Assembly (NCBI GenBank): GCA_016183765.1
Contig: JACPEA010000007.1
Location: 88,076 to 152,075, forward strand
DNA from: Bacteroidota bacterium
GTDB lineage: Bacteria > Bacteroidota > Bacteroidia > Chitinophagales > Chitinophagaceae
Direction of reading: 5' to 3'
Length of the DNA stretch: 64,000 nt
Shown here: positions 16,857 through 24,608 of the stretch, in pieces
How the letters are laid out: each line of letters begins with the position of its first letter
How positions within the stretch are numbered: position 1 is the first letter of the stretch
Program-made: the position numbers and the translations under genes
The notes under the pieces: generated by a model
The model's database searches: none
The model's input: only the letters and a program-made list of their open reading frames with translations
What the model was told of the DNA's origin: nothing

Positions 16857-17420
16857 TTATTTTAAGTGGATCCAGTTTTTTTCCAAACAGCCGCGTAATT
16901 GCAACTTGGCCCTGTGTATCAACACCCAGTAATTAGACGCTGTAATGTTCAACACCTTACAGATCTCTGCTGCGTCAAGGTCTTCCAGGTATTTCATGGA
17001 AAAAACGGCCTGTTGCATTTCCTGCAGCTTTTTCCGGCATTGTTCCAAAATTGCATAAAATTCCTTGCTGTCTGTTGGCTGTTGCTGTATGTCCCAATGA
17101 CCCGGCTGGCTTTCAGGGATCCAGTGTTCCGCTTCGTCAAACGAACCCTCAGGAGTGGTGAATTCCGGCATGGATTGGGTGATATCCCTGGCTTTTTTTC
17201 GGTAATGATCGATGATCTTGTTCTTACAGATGGTAAATAACCAGCTTTTTTCAGAAGCCTGGCCCTTAAAGCTATCCCGGGCTTTCCAGGCGCTGAGAAA
17301 GGTTTCCTGTACCAGGTCTTCGGCCAGCGCTGTATCGTTTACCCGGGGAACTGTGTAACTGTACAATGCGTCTGCATAGTCGTTGATCCAGCGATCGGGG
17401 TTAAGCAATGAATGAGACAT
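16857..17420 (-). CDS. RNA polymerase sigma-70 factor, ECF type
   Basis: A 187-residue ECF sigma. Region 2 is recognisable (AEDLVQETFLSAWKARDSF, then EKSWLFTICKNKIIDHYRKK). Region 4 follows after a spacer (QQAVFSMKYLEDLDAAEICK, then ASNYWVLIHRAKLQLRGCL). The region 4 motif ITASNYWVLIHRAK resembles those sigma factors paired with small zinc-finger proteins, which is the case here. First gene of a two-gene unit, divergent from the THUMP methyltransferase. Confidence 0.9.
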   Translation of the reverse strand: MSHSLLNPDRWINDYADALYSYTVPRVNDTALAEDLVQETFLSAWKARDSFKGQASEKSWLFTICKNKIIDHYRKKARDITQSMPEFTTPEGSFDEAEHWIPESQPGHWDIQQQPTDSKEFYAILEQCRKKLQEMQQAVFSMKYLEDLDAAEICKVLNITASNYWVLIHRAKLQLRGCLEKNWIHLK

Positions 17421-17513
17421 AAACTTGGATGAGTTTCGAAAATACGTAAATAAAATTGTTTGCCGTCACCGGTAGTAGGGGCAGCCCGCCGGGAAAACAG
17501 TAAGTTTGCGGTT

Positions 17514-18710
17514 ATGCAAGTGTTCACCAGTACCAGCCGTATCATCATAACCTGTCATAAATGGCTGTCTCCTGCCTTACAACGCGAAGTAACGGCCCTG
17601 GGTTTCCCGATCGTACGGGCATTCCCTACGGGTGTGGAATTGAAAGGCAGCCTGAACGACTGTATCCGGCTAAACCTGAACCTGCGTTGCACCAGCCAGG
17701 TCATGTATTCGCTCAGATCATTCCCGTGTGACCACCCGGACGAGCTGTACAGGGAACTGGCAGGCATAGCCTGGGAAACGCTGATACGCCCGGATGGTTA
17801 TTTTTCTGTGACCAGTAATGTGTTTCATCCTACCATTCAGACCAACTTGTTTGCCAACCTGCGTGTGAAAGATGCTATTGTAGACCGTATGCGGAATAAA
17901 ACAGGTAAACGGCCTTCTACGGGTTCCGAATTATCGGGGGCGGTGGTATACCTGTTCTGGAAACAGGAGGAGGCCGAGATCTTTTTAGATACTTCCGGTG
18001 AAACACTGGCCAAACACGGATACCGTAAATTACCAGGCAAAGCGCCTATGCTGGAGGCACTGGCAGCCGCTACCATCTTATCCACCAAATGGGATGGCCG
18101 CTCGCCTTTTATCAATCCCATGTGTGGTTCGGGAACGCTGGCCATTGAAGCTGCATTGATCGCCACTAACCGCAGGCCGGGCCTGCTGCGCAAGAATTAT
18201 GCATTCATGCATTTTCTTGGGTATGATGTCGCCGTGTACGAGGAGGCCATGGCACAGTTGCAAAAACAGGTACAGGAAGTGCCGGGTTTGCAAGTGATTG
18301 CTTCGGACCGGAGTGAACTGGCCGTATCCATCGCCAAAACAAATGCGGCTGCTGCAGGTGTGGAGCAACTGATTGTTTTCCAGGTCTGCGATTTTGAAAA
18401 GACCACCGTTCCGCAGGATGCCGCTGGCGTGATCATGTTCAATCCCGAATATGGGGAGCGACTCGGTGATGAGATAGAACTGAATGCTACCTATGCCCGA
18501 ATGGGCGATTTCCTGAAAAATTCCTGCAAAGGATATACCGGTTATGTGTTCACCGGGAACCTTGACCTTGCCAAAAAGATCCGTTTGAAACCTTCCCGCC
18601 GGATCGAATTCTTCAATGCCACCATCGATTGCCGTTTGCTGGAATACGAAATGTATGCCGGTACCAAACGGGAAGATAAAATGAACCCTGTCCCGGGAGT
18701 TGACCAATAG
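17514..18710 (+). CDS. THUMP-domain class I RNA methyltransferase (RlmL-N-like)
   Basis: A 398-residue enzyme. N-terminal ferredoxin-like/THUMP RNA-binding region (about 1-150), then a Rossmann methyltransferase domain with motif I in NPMCGSGTLAIEAALIA and the RPGLLRKNYAFMHF segment typical of the RlmL/YpsC group. It probably makes N2-methylguanosine in 23S rRNA. Motif IV reads NPEYGERL where most relatives have NPPYGERL, a visible departure at a catalytic loop; the neighbouring motifs are intact. Start at the ATG 17514 because the conserved N-terminus begins there; the open frame upstream to 17460 is not family-like. Confidence 0.88.
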   Translation: MQVFTSTSRIIITCHKWLSPALQREVTALGFPIVRAFPTGVELKGSLNDCIRLNLNLRCTSQVMYSLRSFPCDHPDELYRELAGIAWETLIRPDGYFSVTSNVFHPTIQTNLFANLRVKDAIVDRMRNKTGKRPSTGSELSGAVVYLFWKQEEAEIFLDTSGETLAKHGYRKLPGKAPMLEALAAATILSTKWDGRSPFINPMCGSGTLAIEAALIATNRRPGLLRKNYAFMHFLGYDVAVYEEAMAQLQKQVQEVPGLQVIASDRSELAVSIAKTNAAAAGVEQLIVFQVCDFEKTTVPQDAAGVIMFNPEYGERLGDEIELNATYARMGDFLKNSCKGYTGYVFTGNLDLAKKIRLKPSRRIEFFNATIDCRLLEYEMYAGTKREDKMNPVPGVDQ

Positions 18711-18880
18711 TCGCTGCCTGTTTTGGTTGAATTTGATTCCGTAATATTGAATTTAGGCCGGTATACTTCCTCAAACACTGTTTTGTGGAAATTAAATGCT
18801 GTTCGGAATGACAGCCAAAGCATTTTAGTTTTATCATTGTAAGCCACAAAGAAATTCCTTCTCACCTTAAATGCTTGCAC

Positions 18881-20212
18881 ATGAAAAAATCCCTGTTGTT
18901 TTTGGTTGGCGTAGTAACTGCTGCAGTGATGCAGGCGCAGTTGTATACACCCAGCCCCGAAAATCTCGCATCAAGAAAACAGTTCCAGGATAATAAATTC
19001 GGCATGTTCATCCACTGGGGTGCTTCCAGCGTATTGGGCAGCGGTGAATGGGTAATGAACAACCGTAATATCCGTGTGAATGAATACAGCACCCTGCAGC
19101 GGGTATTCAATCCGGTTGATTTTGATCCCAAAGCCTGGGTGGCCACAGCTAAAAATGCGGGTATGCAATACATTACTTTCATTACCCGGCACCACGACGG
19201 TTTCAGTAACTGGAATACCCAACTCTCGGATTGGAAGATCACCAATACTCCTTACGGAAAAGACGCGTTGAAGTTATTGGCAGATGAGTGTCATCAACAG
19301 GGTATCCAGCTCTTCCTGTATTATTCGCTGCTCGACTGGTACCGTTCCGATTACCAGTACGAGACCGGTAAGACAGGCAAAGGCACCGGCAGGACCCAGA
19401 AAAGCAACTGGCCCAGCTATATCAATTTCATGAAAGGACAGTTGACCGAATTACTCACCAATTATGGCGAGATCGCCGGGATCTGGTTTGATGGCCACTG
19501 GGACCAGCTGGATAACGACCATGATAAAACCCTGTCATCCAAAGTGAACTGGCATTATGATGAGATCTACCCGCTGATCCACCAATTGCAGCCGAAATGC
19601 CTGATCAGTAATAACCATCATCTTTCACCCATACCCGGCGAGGACTTCCAGGCATTTGAGAAAGACCTGCCCGGTAACAATACCACAGGATTTGGCGGTG
19701 CCAGCGTTTCGCAACTGCCCCTCGAAACCTGTGAAACCATGAATGATGCCTGGGGATACAATATGACCGACCGGAAATACAAAACAGTGCCTGCACTGAT
19801 CCATTACCTGGTGAAAGCTGCAGGGCGTAATGCCAATTTCCTCCTGAATGTGGGGCCTAAGCCCAATGGACAGATCCAGTCGGAATTCACCGATACCCTG
19901 GCACAGATCGGTAACTGGATGCGAACCAATGGTACCAGTATTTACGGAACGCGCGGTAATGTAATGCCGGAACAGGAATGGGGAACCGTTACGGCCAAAG
20001 GCAAAACCCTGTATGTACATATACTGAACAAAAAAGCAGTGAAACAGCATTACCTGTTCCTGCCGGGTATTACGGCAGCGGTCAGTAAAGCCAGTGCTTT
20101 TGCCGATAAAAAAACCATGCGGTTCAAACAGCAGCCTGAAGGTTTGTTTGTCTACCTTGATAATATCAGCTTAGATGCCATTGATACGATACTGGAATTA
20201 ACCCTTCAATAA
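18881..20212 (+). CDS. Alpha-L-fucosidase, GH29
   Basis: A 443-residue exported glycosidase that releases L-fucose from glycans. Signal peptide (KKSLLFLVGVVTAAVMQAQ), then the (beta/alpha)8 domain: KFGMFIHWG, YITFITRHHDGFSNW and the nucleophile motif GIWFDGHWDQ (Asp204), followed by a domain with LLNVGPKPNGQI. A small C-terminal beta domain ends the protein. Start at 18881 gives the signal peptide; two codons upstream is another ATG. Ten bp after its stop begins a run of three fucose catabolic genes, so it heads an L-fucose operon. Confidence 0.92.
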   Translation: MKKSLLFLVGVVTAAVMQAQLYTPSPENLASRKQFQDNKFGMFIHWGASSVLGSGEWVMNNRNIRVNEYSTLQRVFNPVDFDPKAWVATAKNAGMQYITFITRHHDGFSNWNTQLSDWKITNTPYGKDALKLLADECHQQGIQLFLYYSLLDWYRSDYQYETGKTGKGTGRTQKSNWPSYINFMKGQLTELLTNYGEIAGIWFDGHWDQLDNDHDKTLSSKVNWHYDEIYPLIHQLQPKCLISNNHHLSPIPGEDFQAFEKDLPGNNTTGFGGASVSQLPLETCETMNDAWGYNMTDRKYKTVPALIHYLVKAAGRNANFLLNVGPKPNGQIQSEFTDTLAQIGNWMRTNGTSIYGTRGNVMPEQEWGTVTAKGKTLYVHILNKKAVKQHYLFLPGITAAVSKASAFADKKTMRFKQQPEGLFVYLDNISLDAIDTILELTLQ

Positions 20213-20221
20213 ATAACCAAC

Positions 20222-21076
20222 ATGAAACTGATCCGCTTTGGAGAACCCGGTAAAGAGAAACCGGGTGTACATATCAATGGAAAGAATTATGATCTGTCCG
20301 GCTTTTTGAATGATTATGACGAAACTTTTTTCGCGAATGATGGTCTTGGTCGTCTATCAGCCCTGTTGGCGCAGCAAACGGAACTGCCGCAACTGCCGGA
20401 TGCAACCCGTTTGGGATGCCCGGTAGCCAGGCCATCCAAGTTATTGTGCATTGGATTGAATTATGCCAAACATGCAAAAGAGACCAACGCGCCTATACCG
20501 AATGAGCCTATCCTGTTTATGAAAGCTACCAGCTCCATAAGCGGGCCTAACGATCCCATTATCATTCCGAGGGATTCGGTTAAGACGGACTGGGAAGTGG
20601 AACTGGCATTTGTGATCAGTAAAAAAGCAAGTTATGTAGCCGAGTCGGAAGCCATGGATCATGTGGCAGGCTATTGTTTGCATAACGATGTGAGTGAACG
20701 TGAATTCCAGCTGGAACGTGGGGGAACCTGGGATAAGGGCAAGGGCTGTGACACATTTGCCCCGCTTGGACCCTGGATGGTGACCAGGGACGAGATCTCC
20801 GATCCGCATAAACTACGGTTATGGTTAAGCGTGAACGGCGTGATGATGCAGGATGGAAATACGGACGACCTCATTTTTTCCATTCCGCAACTGGTGTCCT
20901 ATATCAGTCGCTTCATGACCCTGCTGCCGGGTGATATCGTGTCTACCGGAACACCGGCGGGTGTAGGGCTTGGCTTTACGCCGCCAGTATACCTGAAACC
21001 TGGAGATGTGGTGGAGCTGGGGATCGATGGATTGGGCAGTTCCCGTCAAAACCTGCTTGCCTATGCCCGTGATTGA
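20222..21076 (+). CDS. Fumarylacetoacetate hydrolase family protein (probable diketo-deoxyfuconate hydrolase)
   Basis: A 284-residue FAH-superfamily enzyme. LLCIGLNYAKHAKET, the metal-binding ILFMKATSSISGPND to WEVELAFVISKKA region (acidic ligands), CLHNDVSEREFQ, and the ending LLPGDIVSTGTPAGVG are all present. In the non-phosphorylated L-fucose route such an enzyme cleaves 2,4-diketo-3-deoxy-L-fuconate to pyruvate and lactate. That role is inferred from the neighbours; the family also includes ureidoglycolate lyase and other hydrolases. Its 3' end overlaps the next gene by 14 bp. Confidence 0.85.
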   Translation: MKLIRFGEPGKEKPGVHINGKNYDLSGFLNDYDETFFANDGLGRLSALLAQQTELPQLPDATRLGCPVARPSKLLCIGLNYAKHAKETNAPIPNEPILFMKATSSISGPNDPIIIPRDSVKTDWEVELAFVISKKASYVAESEAMDHVAGYCLHNDVSEREFQLERGGTWDKGKGCDTFAPLGPWMVTRDEISDPHKLRLWLSVNGVMMQDGNTDDLIFSIPQLVSYISRFMTLLPGDIVSTGTPAGVGLGFTPPVYLKPGDVVELGIDGLGSSRQNLLAYARD

Positions 21077-21890
21077 TGCACACCAGCATTTCTGGAAATA
21101 CCATCCTGATACGCATGACTGGATCAGAGATGAGATGACAGTGATCCGGAAGGATTTTCTGCCGGCCGATCTTGCCCCTATACTGAAGCAACACGGGGTT
21201 GATGGATGTATTGCCGTTCAGGCCGATCAGTCGGAAGCAGAAACTGATTTTCTCGTATCACTTGCCGGTAGTAACGATTGGATCAAAGGGGTAGTGGGCT
21301 GGGTGGATCTTTGTGCGGAGAACATCCGGGAACGCTTGCAATATTATCGTCAGGTGCCGGTGGTGAAGGGGTTTCGGCATATCCTGCAGGCAGTAGATCC
21401 TGCGTTCATGCTGCAGCCTGCTTTTTTACGGGGCATCGGGGCTTTGCAGGAATATGGATTTACTTATGATATACTGGTCTACCCCAGGCACCTTTCTGCA
21501 GCACAGCAACTGGTGAAACAGTTTCCCAACCAGCGTTTTGTGATTGATCATATTGCCAAACCGGATATCAGCAGGGGTATTTGGGAGGATTGGGCCAAAC
21601 ATATACAGGCCATGGCGGCTTTACCGAACCTGTACTGCAAGGTAAGTGGCATGGTTACCGAAGCCAACTGGTCGTCCTGGAAAAAAGAAGACCTGTATCC
21701 GTATCTGGATATCGTAACAGAAGCATTTGGAACCAACCGCTTGTTGTACGGTTCCGACTGGCCCGTTTGTTTGCTGGCCGCATCGTATGAAAGAATGATG
21801 GAGCCAGCGAAAGAATATTATAGTAACTTTTCTGCTGCCGAACAGGCGGCTTTGTTTGGCGGCAATGCAGCTGCTTTTTATCATGTATAA
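21063..21890 (+). CDS. Amidohydrolase 2 family protein (probable L-fuconolactonase)
   Basis: A 275-residue TIM-barrel hydrolase. The HxH metal motif is at the N-terminus (PVIDAHQHFW, His7 and His9). Later motifs are VKGFRHILQ, FVIDHIAKPDI (barrel His) and RLLYGSDWPVCLL with the catalytic Asp. This branch includes L-fuconolactone and L-rhamnono-lactone hydrolases, which open the sugar lactone made by the dehydrogenase. The ATG at 21063 was chosen because the HxH motif normally lies within ten residues of the start; this gives a 14-bp overlap with the preceding FAH gene. Confidence 0.87.
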   Translation: MPVIDAHQHFWKYHPDTHDWIRDEMTVIRKDFLPADLAPILKQHGVDGCIAVQADQSEAETDFLVSLAGSNDWIKGVVGWVDLCAENIRERLQYYRQVPVVKGFRHILQAVDPAFMLQPAFLRGIGALQEYGFTYDILVYPRHLSAAQQLVKQFPNQRFVIDHIAKPDISRGIWEDWAKHIQAMAALPNLYCKVSGMVTEANWSSWKKEDLYPYLDIVTEAFGTNRLLYGSDWPVCLLAASYERMMEPAKEYYSNFSAAEQAALFGGNAAAFYHV

Positions 21891-21899
21891 TTCTTGAAG

Positions 21900-22688
21900 A
21901 TGGACCTCCAATTACAGAATAAAGTGATCCTGGTGACCGGCGGTGCACGCGGCATCGGGGAAGGTATTGTACGGGTGCTTGCCAAAGAAGGAGCCATTCC
22001 GGTGATCATTGGAAGAAATGAGCAGGATAATCAACAACTGGTGAATGAGCTGCTGGACAATGGCTGCCAGGCAGGACAGGTGGTTGCAGAGCTGGCCGAT
22101 CCTGCTGCTGCCAGTAATGCCGTACGTACCGCATTATTGCAGTTTGGCAGGATAGATGGCGTTGTGAATAATGCAGGTGTGAACGACGGGGTAGGACTGG
22201 AGCAGGGCAGCTACGACCGTTTTATGGAGAGCCTGCATAAGAACCTGGTGCATTATTACCTGGTGGCACAAACTGCGTTGCCTGAGTTGATCAGGTCCAA
22301 AGGCGCCATCGTGAACATCACATCCAAAACAGCAGAAACGGGGCAGGGAAACACATCTGCCTATGCTGCTGCCAATGGCGGAAGAAACGCACTTACCCGT
22401 GAGTGGGCCGTTGAATTGCTCAAATATGGTATCCGGGTGAACGCCGTGGTAGTGGCCGAAAGCTGGACGCCGGCTTATGAGACCTGGATCAAAACTTCAC
22501 AGGAACCAGAGAAGAAACTCGCAGAAATATGTTCCAGGATACCATTGGAGAACCGCATGACAACCCCGGAAGAGATCGCCAATATGGTTGCCTTCCTGCT
22601 CTCGCCCAGGTCAAGCCATACTACGGGTCAGCTGATCCATGTAGATGGGGGATATGTGCATCTTGACCGTGCATTGGCCAATGCCTGA
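21900..22688 (+). CDS. SDR family oxidoreductase (probable L-fucose or deoxy-fuconate dehydrogenase)
   Basis: A 262-residue short-chain dehydrogenase. The cofactor motif TGGARGIGEG is at residues 13-22, NNAG at 90-93 and the catalytic Ser in VNITSK (Ser142). The active-site Tyr155 is present, but the Y-x3-K motif reads YAAAN, with Asn159 in place of the catalytic Lys. The rest of the fold (PLENRMTTPEEIANMVAFL, HTTGQLIHVDGGYVH) is normal. In the fucose pathway it would oxidise L-fucose or 2-keto-3-deoxy-L-fuconate. ATG at 21900 chosen; a TTG at 21894 is possible. It follows the lactonase by 9 bp. Confidence 0.85.
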   Translation: MDLQLQNKVILVTGGARGIGEGIVRVLAKEGAIPVIIGRNEQDNQQLVNELLDNGCQAGQVVAELADPAAASNAVRTALLQFGRIDGVVNNAGVNDGVGLEQGSYDRFMESLHKNLVHYYLVAQTALPELIRSKGAIVNITSKTAETGQGNTSAYAAANGGRNALTREWAVELLKYGIRVNAVVVAESWTPAYETWIKTSQEPEKKLAEICSRIPLENRMTTPEEIANMVAFLLSPRSSHTTGQLIHVDGGYVHLDRALANA

Positions 22689-22760
22689 TCCTGTTGACCT
22701 GTATTCTTAGTTTGCTTAATGCAGTTCTTTGGTTATTATTGTAAGCGAAATTTAATACCA

Positions 22761-23120
22761 ATGGGAGAAATCAGGATCGTAGTAGTAGATTCCGGATCTG
22801 TCTACATAGAAAAACTGAACAAAAGATTGTACCAGGAAGTTGAATACGCGCATTATTACCATGAAATGATACAACTGCCTGATGGTAAACAACGATCGCT
22901 ACACCTGTTCCGCGATACCAGGAACCCTGAATTCCTGCCCGTTCTCCTGAGAAGTTACGAAACCCTGGAAGGGACCAGCTTTTACTCCGGCCGGGTAATG
23001 GCTATCAAAAAATATTATATCCACGGAGAATCAGGCCCCGAAGGACGATTGAAAATACAGGCGGATAACAAACACCTTTACGATATTACGGCCGACGCAT
23101 TGGAGCAGTTAGGAATGTAA
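22761..23120 (+). CDS. Conserved hypothetical protein (119 aa)
   Basis: A soluble 119-residue protein starting MGEIRIVVVDSGSVYIEKLN, with a compact alpha/beta composition and no signal peptide or membrane segment. It carries repeated Tyr-rich stretches (YAHYYHEMIQLPDGKQ) and ends DALEQLGM. I do not recognise the family. An in-frame ATG lies 42 bp upstream, but the segment between looks untranslated. It sits 72 bp after the SDR gene and may be a separate unit. Confidence 0.6.
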   Translation: MGEIRIVVVDSGSVYIEKLNKRLYQEVEYAHYYHEMIQLPDGKQRSLHLFRDTRNPEFLPVLLRSYETLEGTSFYSGRVMAIKKYYIHGESGPEGRLKIQADNKHLYDITADALEQLGM

Positions 23121-23123
23121 CCG

Positions 23124-23501
23124 TCACTTGCCTCCGGCTGCCTGTAATCTTTTGTGGTAAGTGATATAAGAAGCCATCAATACCGCCCATACGGCTATCG
23201 GGAACAGGGTAAGTCCACTGAACCCATCTGTTGCCCAGTGTGAAACAAAAGCCGAGATAAACGTGAAACTCAGTCCTGCATAGGCCCATTCTTTCAATCT
23301 TGGGGGAAAGACCGGTATGATGAGAACAAGTGTACCACATACTTTAAAAACGGTAAGCATCACCCGGAAATAATCAGGATAACCCAGGTGGCGGACACCG
23401 TCGATGGCCAGCTGTGTATGTGAAGTGAGTGCGGGCATAACGCCTTCAAACAAAAAGATCAGTGCGGTACAGATCCAGTAGATGAGGTTGGTCGCTTTCA
23501 T
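23124..23501 (-). CDS. DoxX-like membrane protein
   Basis: A 125-residue protein with four membrane helices (NLIYWICTALIFLFEGVMP, then MLTVFKVCGTLVLIIPVF, AYAGLSFTFISAFVSH and LFPIAVWAVLMASY). The HLGYPDYF segment between helices 1 and 2 is typical of the DoxX-like family in Bacteroidota. Function unknown in general; often found with stress or detoxification genes. Last gene of a three-gene minus-strand operon, starting 4 bp after the dihydrofolate-reductase-like gene. The ATG at 23501 fits the topology. Confidence 0.85.
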   Translation of the reverse strand: MKATNLIYWICTALIFLFEGVMPALTSHTQLAIDGVRHLGYPDYFRVMLTVFKVCGTLVLIIPVFPPRLKEWAYAGLSFTFISAFVSHWATDGFSGLTLFPIAVWAVLMASYITYHKRLQAAGGK

Positions 23502-23505
23502 ATTT

Positions 23506-24063
23506 TTATTGTTTGGGTGAGTAATGGTGCACAACAATACCGCAGGTAAATGCAACAGATTGTTTTATTACCAGCGGTGTTTTGTCTGTGAATATGCGCA
23601 TGCCGTTACCAATGGCCGTAGGGTTGATGAAGAGATAAAGATCATCGATCAGTTGTTCCTGTATCAATGCGGCAGCCAGTGAGGCGCCGCCGTAGGTAAT
23701 GATGTCCCTGCCTTCCTGTTCTTTGATCGCCATGATCTCTTCTTTCAGTCCCCCCTTGGCTAAACGCGTATTGGCCCAGGGATTTTGTTCCAGGCTGCGG
23801 GTGAACACTGTTTTAGGTGTATTGACCATTTTTTGTGCAAATGCATCATTGGTATCCGGGTTCTCCAGCGTCGCTGTCCAGTGCGGGATAAAGCCCATGG
23901 CAAGGTTCTTGCCTAACACAATGGTATCAACAGGTTCGGTAAGCTGGTTCACGAATGTTTTGATATCGTCGTCCCAGTTCCATTCCATCCAATCCATTTC
24001 ACCGTTGGGGCCGGCCACAAAACCGTCAATACTCAGCTGCATCTGTAATTTTAATTTTCGCAT
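23506..24063 (-). CDS. Dihydrofolate reductase family protein (RibD C-terminal-like)
   Basis: A 185-residue protein beginning MRKLKLQMQLSIDGFVAGPN, the standard opening of the RibD-C/DHFR-like family. It goes on with VDTIVLGKNLAMGF, KTVFTRSLEQNPWANTRL and DIITYGGASLAAALIQEQLIDDLYLF, which form the NADPH-binding fold. It is probably an NADPH-dependent reductase of unknown substrate; such proteins are common in Bacteroidota beside VOC and DoxX genes, as here. Its start overlaps the upstream VOC gene by 13 bp. Confidence 0.88.
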   Translation of the reverse strand: MRKLKLQMQLSIDGFVAGPNGEMDWMEWNWDDDIKTFVNQLTEPVDTIVLGKNLAMGFIPHWTATLENPDTNDAFAQKMVNTPKTVFTRSLEQNPWANTRLAKGGLKEEIMAIKEQEGRDIITYGGASLAAALIQEQLIDDLYLFINPTAIGNGMRIFTDKTPLVIKQSVAFTCGIVVHHYSPKQ

Positions 24064-24488
24064 ATGGGTTGCCAATGTTTGGTTTGATCGTATTGTAATA
24101 ACCAATGGTTACCGAATTTATCGGTCAATCCTCCAAATAACGTGCCCCAGTGGGTATTTTCCAGCGGGTGTGTGGCCTGACCACCATCAGCCAGCCTGGC
24201 ATAACTGAGCCTGATCTCTTCTTCGCTGCTGCAGTTCAGGCAAATGGAAATAGCGTTGCCACGGACCAGTCCCCCCTCACTCACCATATCCGATCCCAGT
24301 AAGGCCCATCCATCTTTGATCAATGCCGCCTGCAGGATACAGGTTTTCATTCTCTCCGGCAAACCTTCCGTCATGGGTGAATCGCCCAGGGTTTGTAAGG
24401 TCAGCTGGCCTCCCAGCGCCTGCTGATAAAATTGCATGGCTTCCAGACAGTTACCGTTAAAACTTAAATAAGATTGTAGTTGTGTCAT
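24051..24488 (-). CDS. VOC family protein (PhnB/glyoxalase-like)
   Basis: A 145-residue vicinal-oxygen-chelate protein: LQSYLSFNGNCLEAMQFYQQ, LGDSPMTEGLPERMK, then NTHWGTLFGGLTDKFGNHW, the PhnB-type repeat of the fold. Members bind metal or small ligands, including antibiotics; the substrate here is unknown. It is the first gene of the VOC, DHFR-like and DoxX operon, which diverges from a GlxA-type regulator. The ATG at 24488 is used; the upstream in-frame ATG would place the start before the predicted transcription start. Confidence 0.87.
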   Translation of the reverse strand: MTQLQSYLSFNGNCLEAMQFYQQALGGQLTLQTLGDSPMTEGLPERMKTCILQAALIKDGWALLGSDMVSEGGLVRGNAISICLNCSSEEEIRLSYARLADGGQATHPLENTHWGTLFGGLTDKFGNHWLLQYDQTKHWQPICEN

Positions 24489-24518
24489 GTAGGCTTGCCC
24501 GTTTCTTGGTACCCGGTA

Positions 24519-24549
24519 CAAAGCTGTTATTTGTTTTTGATCTGTGCAA
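24519..24549 (-). promoter_or_regulatory. Predicted promoter of the VOC operon
   Basis: On the minus strand, TTG (24549-24547), a 20-bp spacer and CAGCTTTG (24526-24519, one mismatch to TAnnTTTG). Predicted start near 24514, 26 bp before the VOC ATG. Confidence 0.5.
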
Positions 24550-24573
24550 GGTGTAATGAAGACAATAACAGGG

Positions 24574-24604
24574 TTGATTACGACAAAGCTTTTTTCTACA
24601 TTTA
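24574..24604 (+). promoter_or_regulatory. Predicted promoter of the glxA-like gene
   Basis: TTG (24574-24576), 20 bp, TACATTTA (24597-24604, one mismatch). Counting the first T as -12, +1 falls on the A of the ATG at 24609, which predicts a leaderless mRNA. The -33 elements of this and the divergent promoter are about 25 bp apart. Confidence 0.5.
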
Positions 24605-24608
24605 GTCT

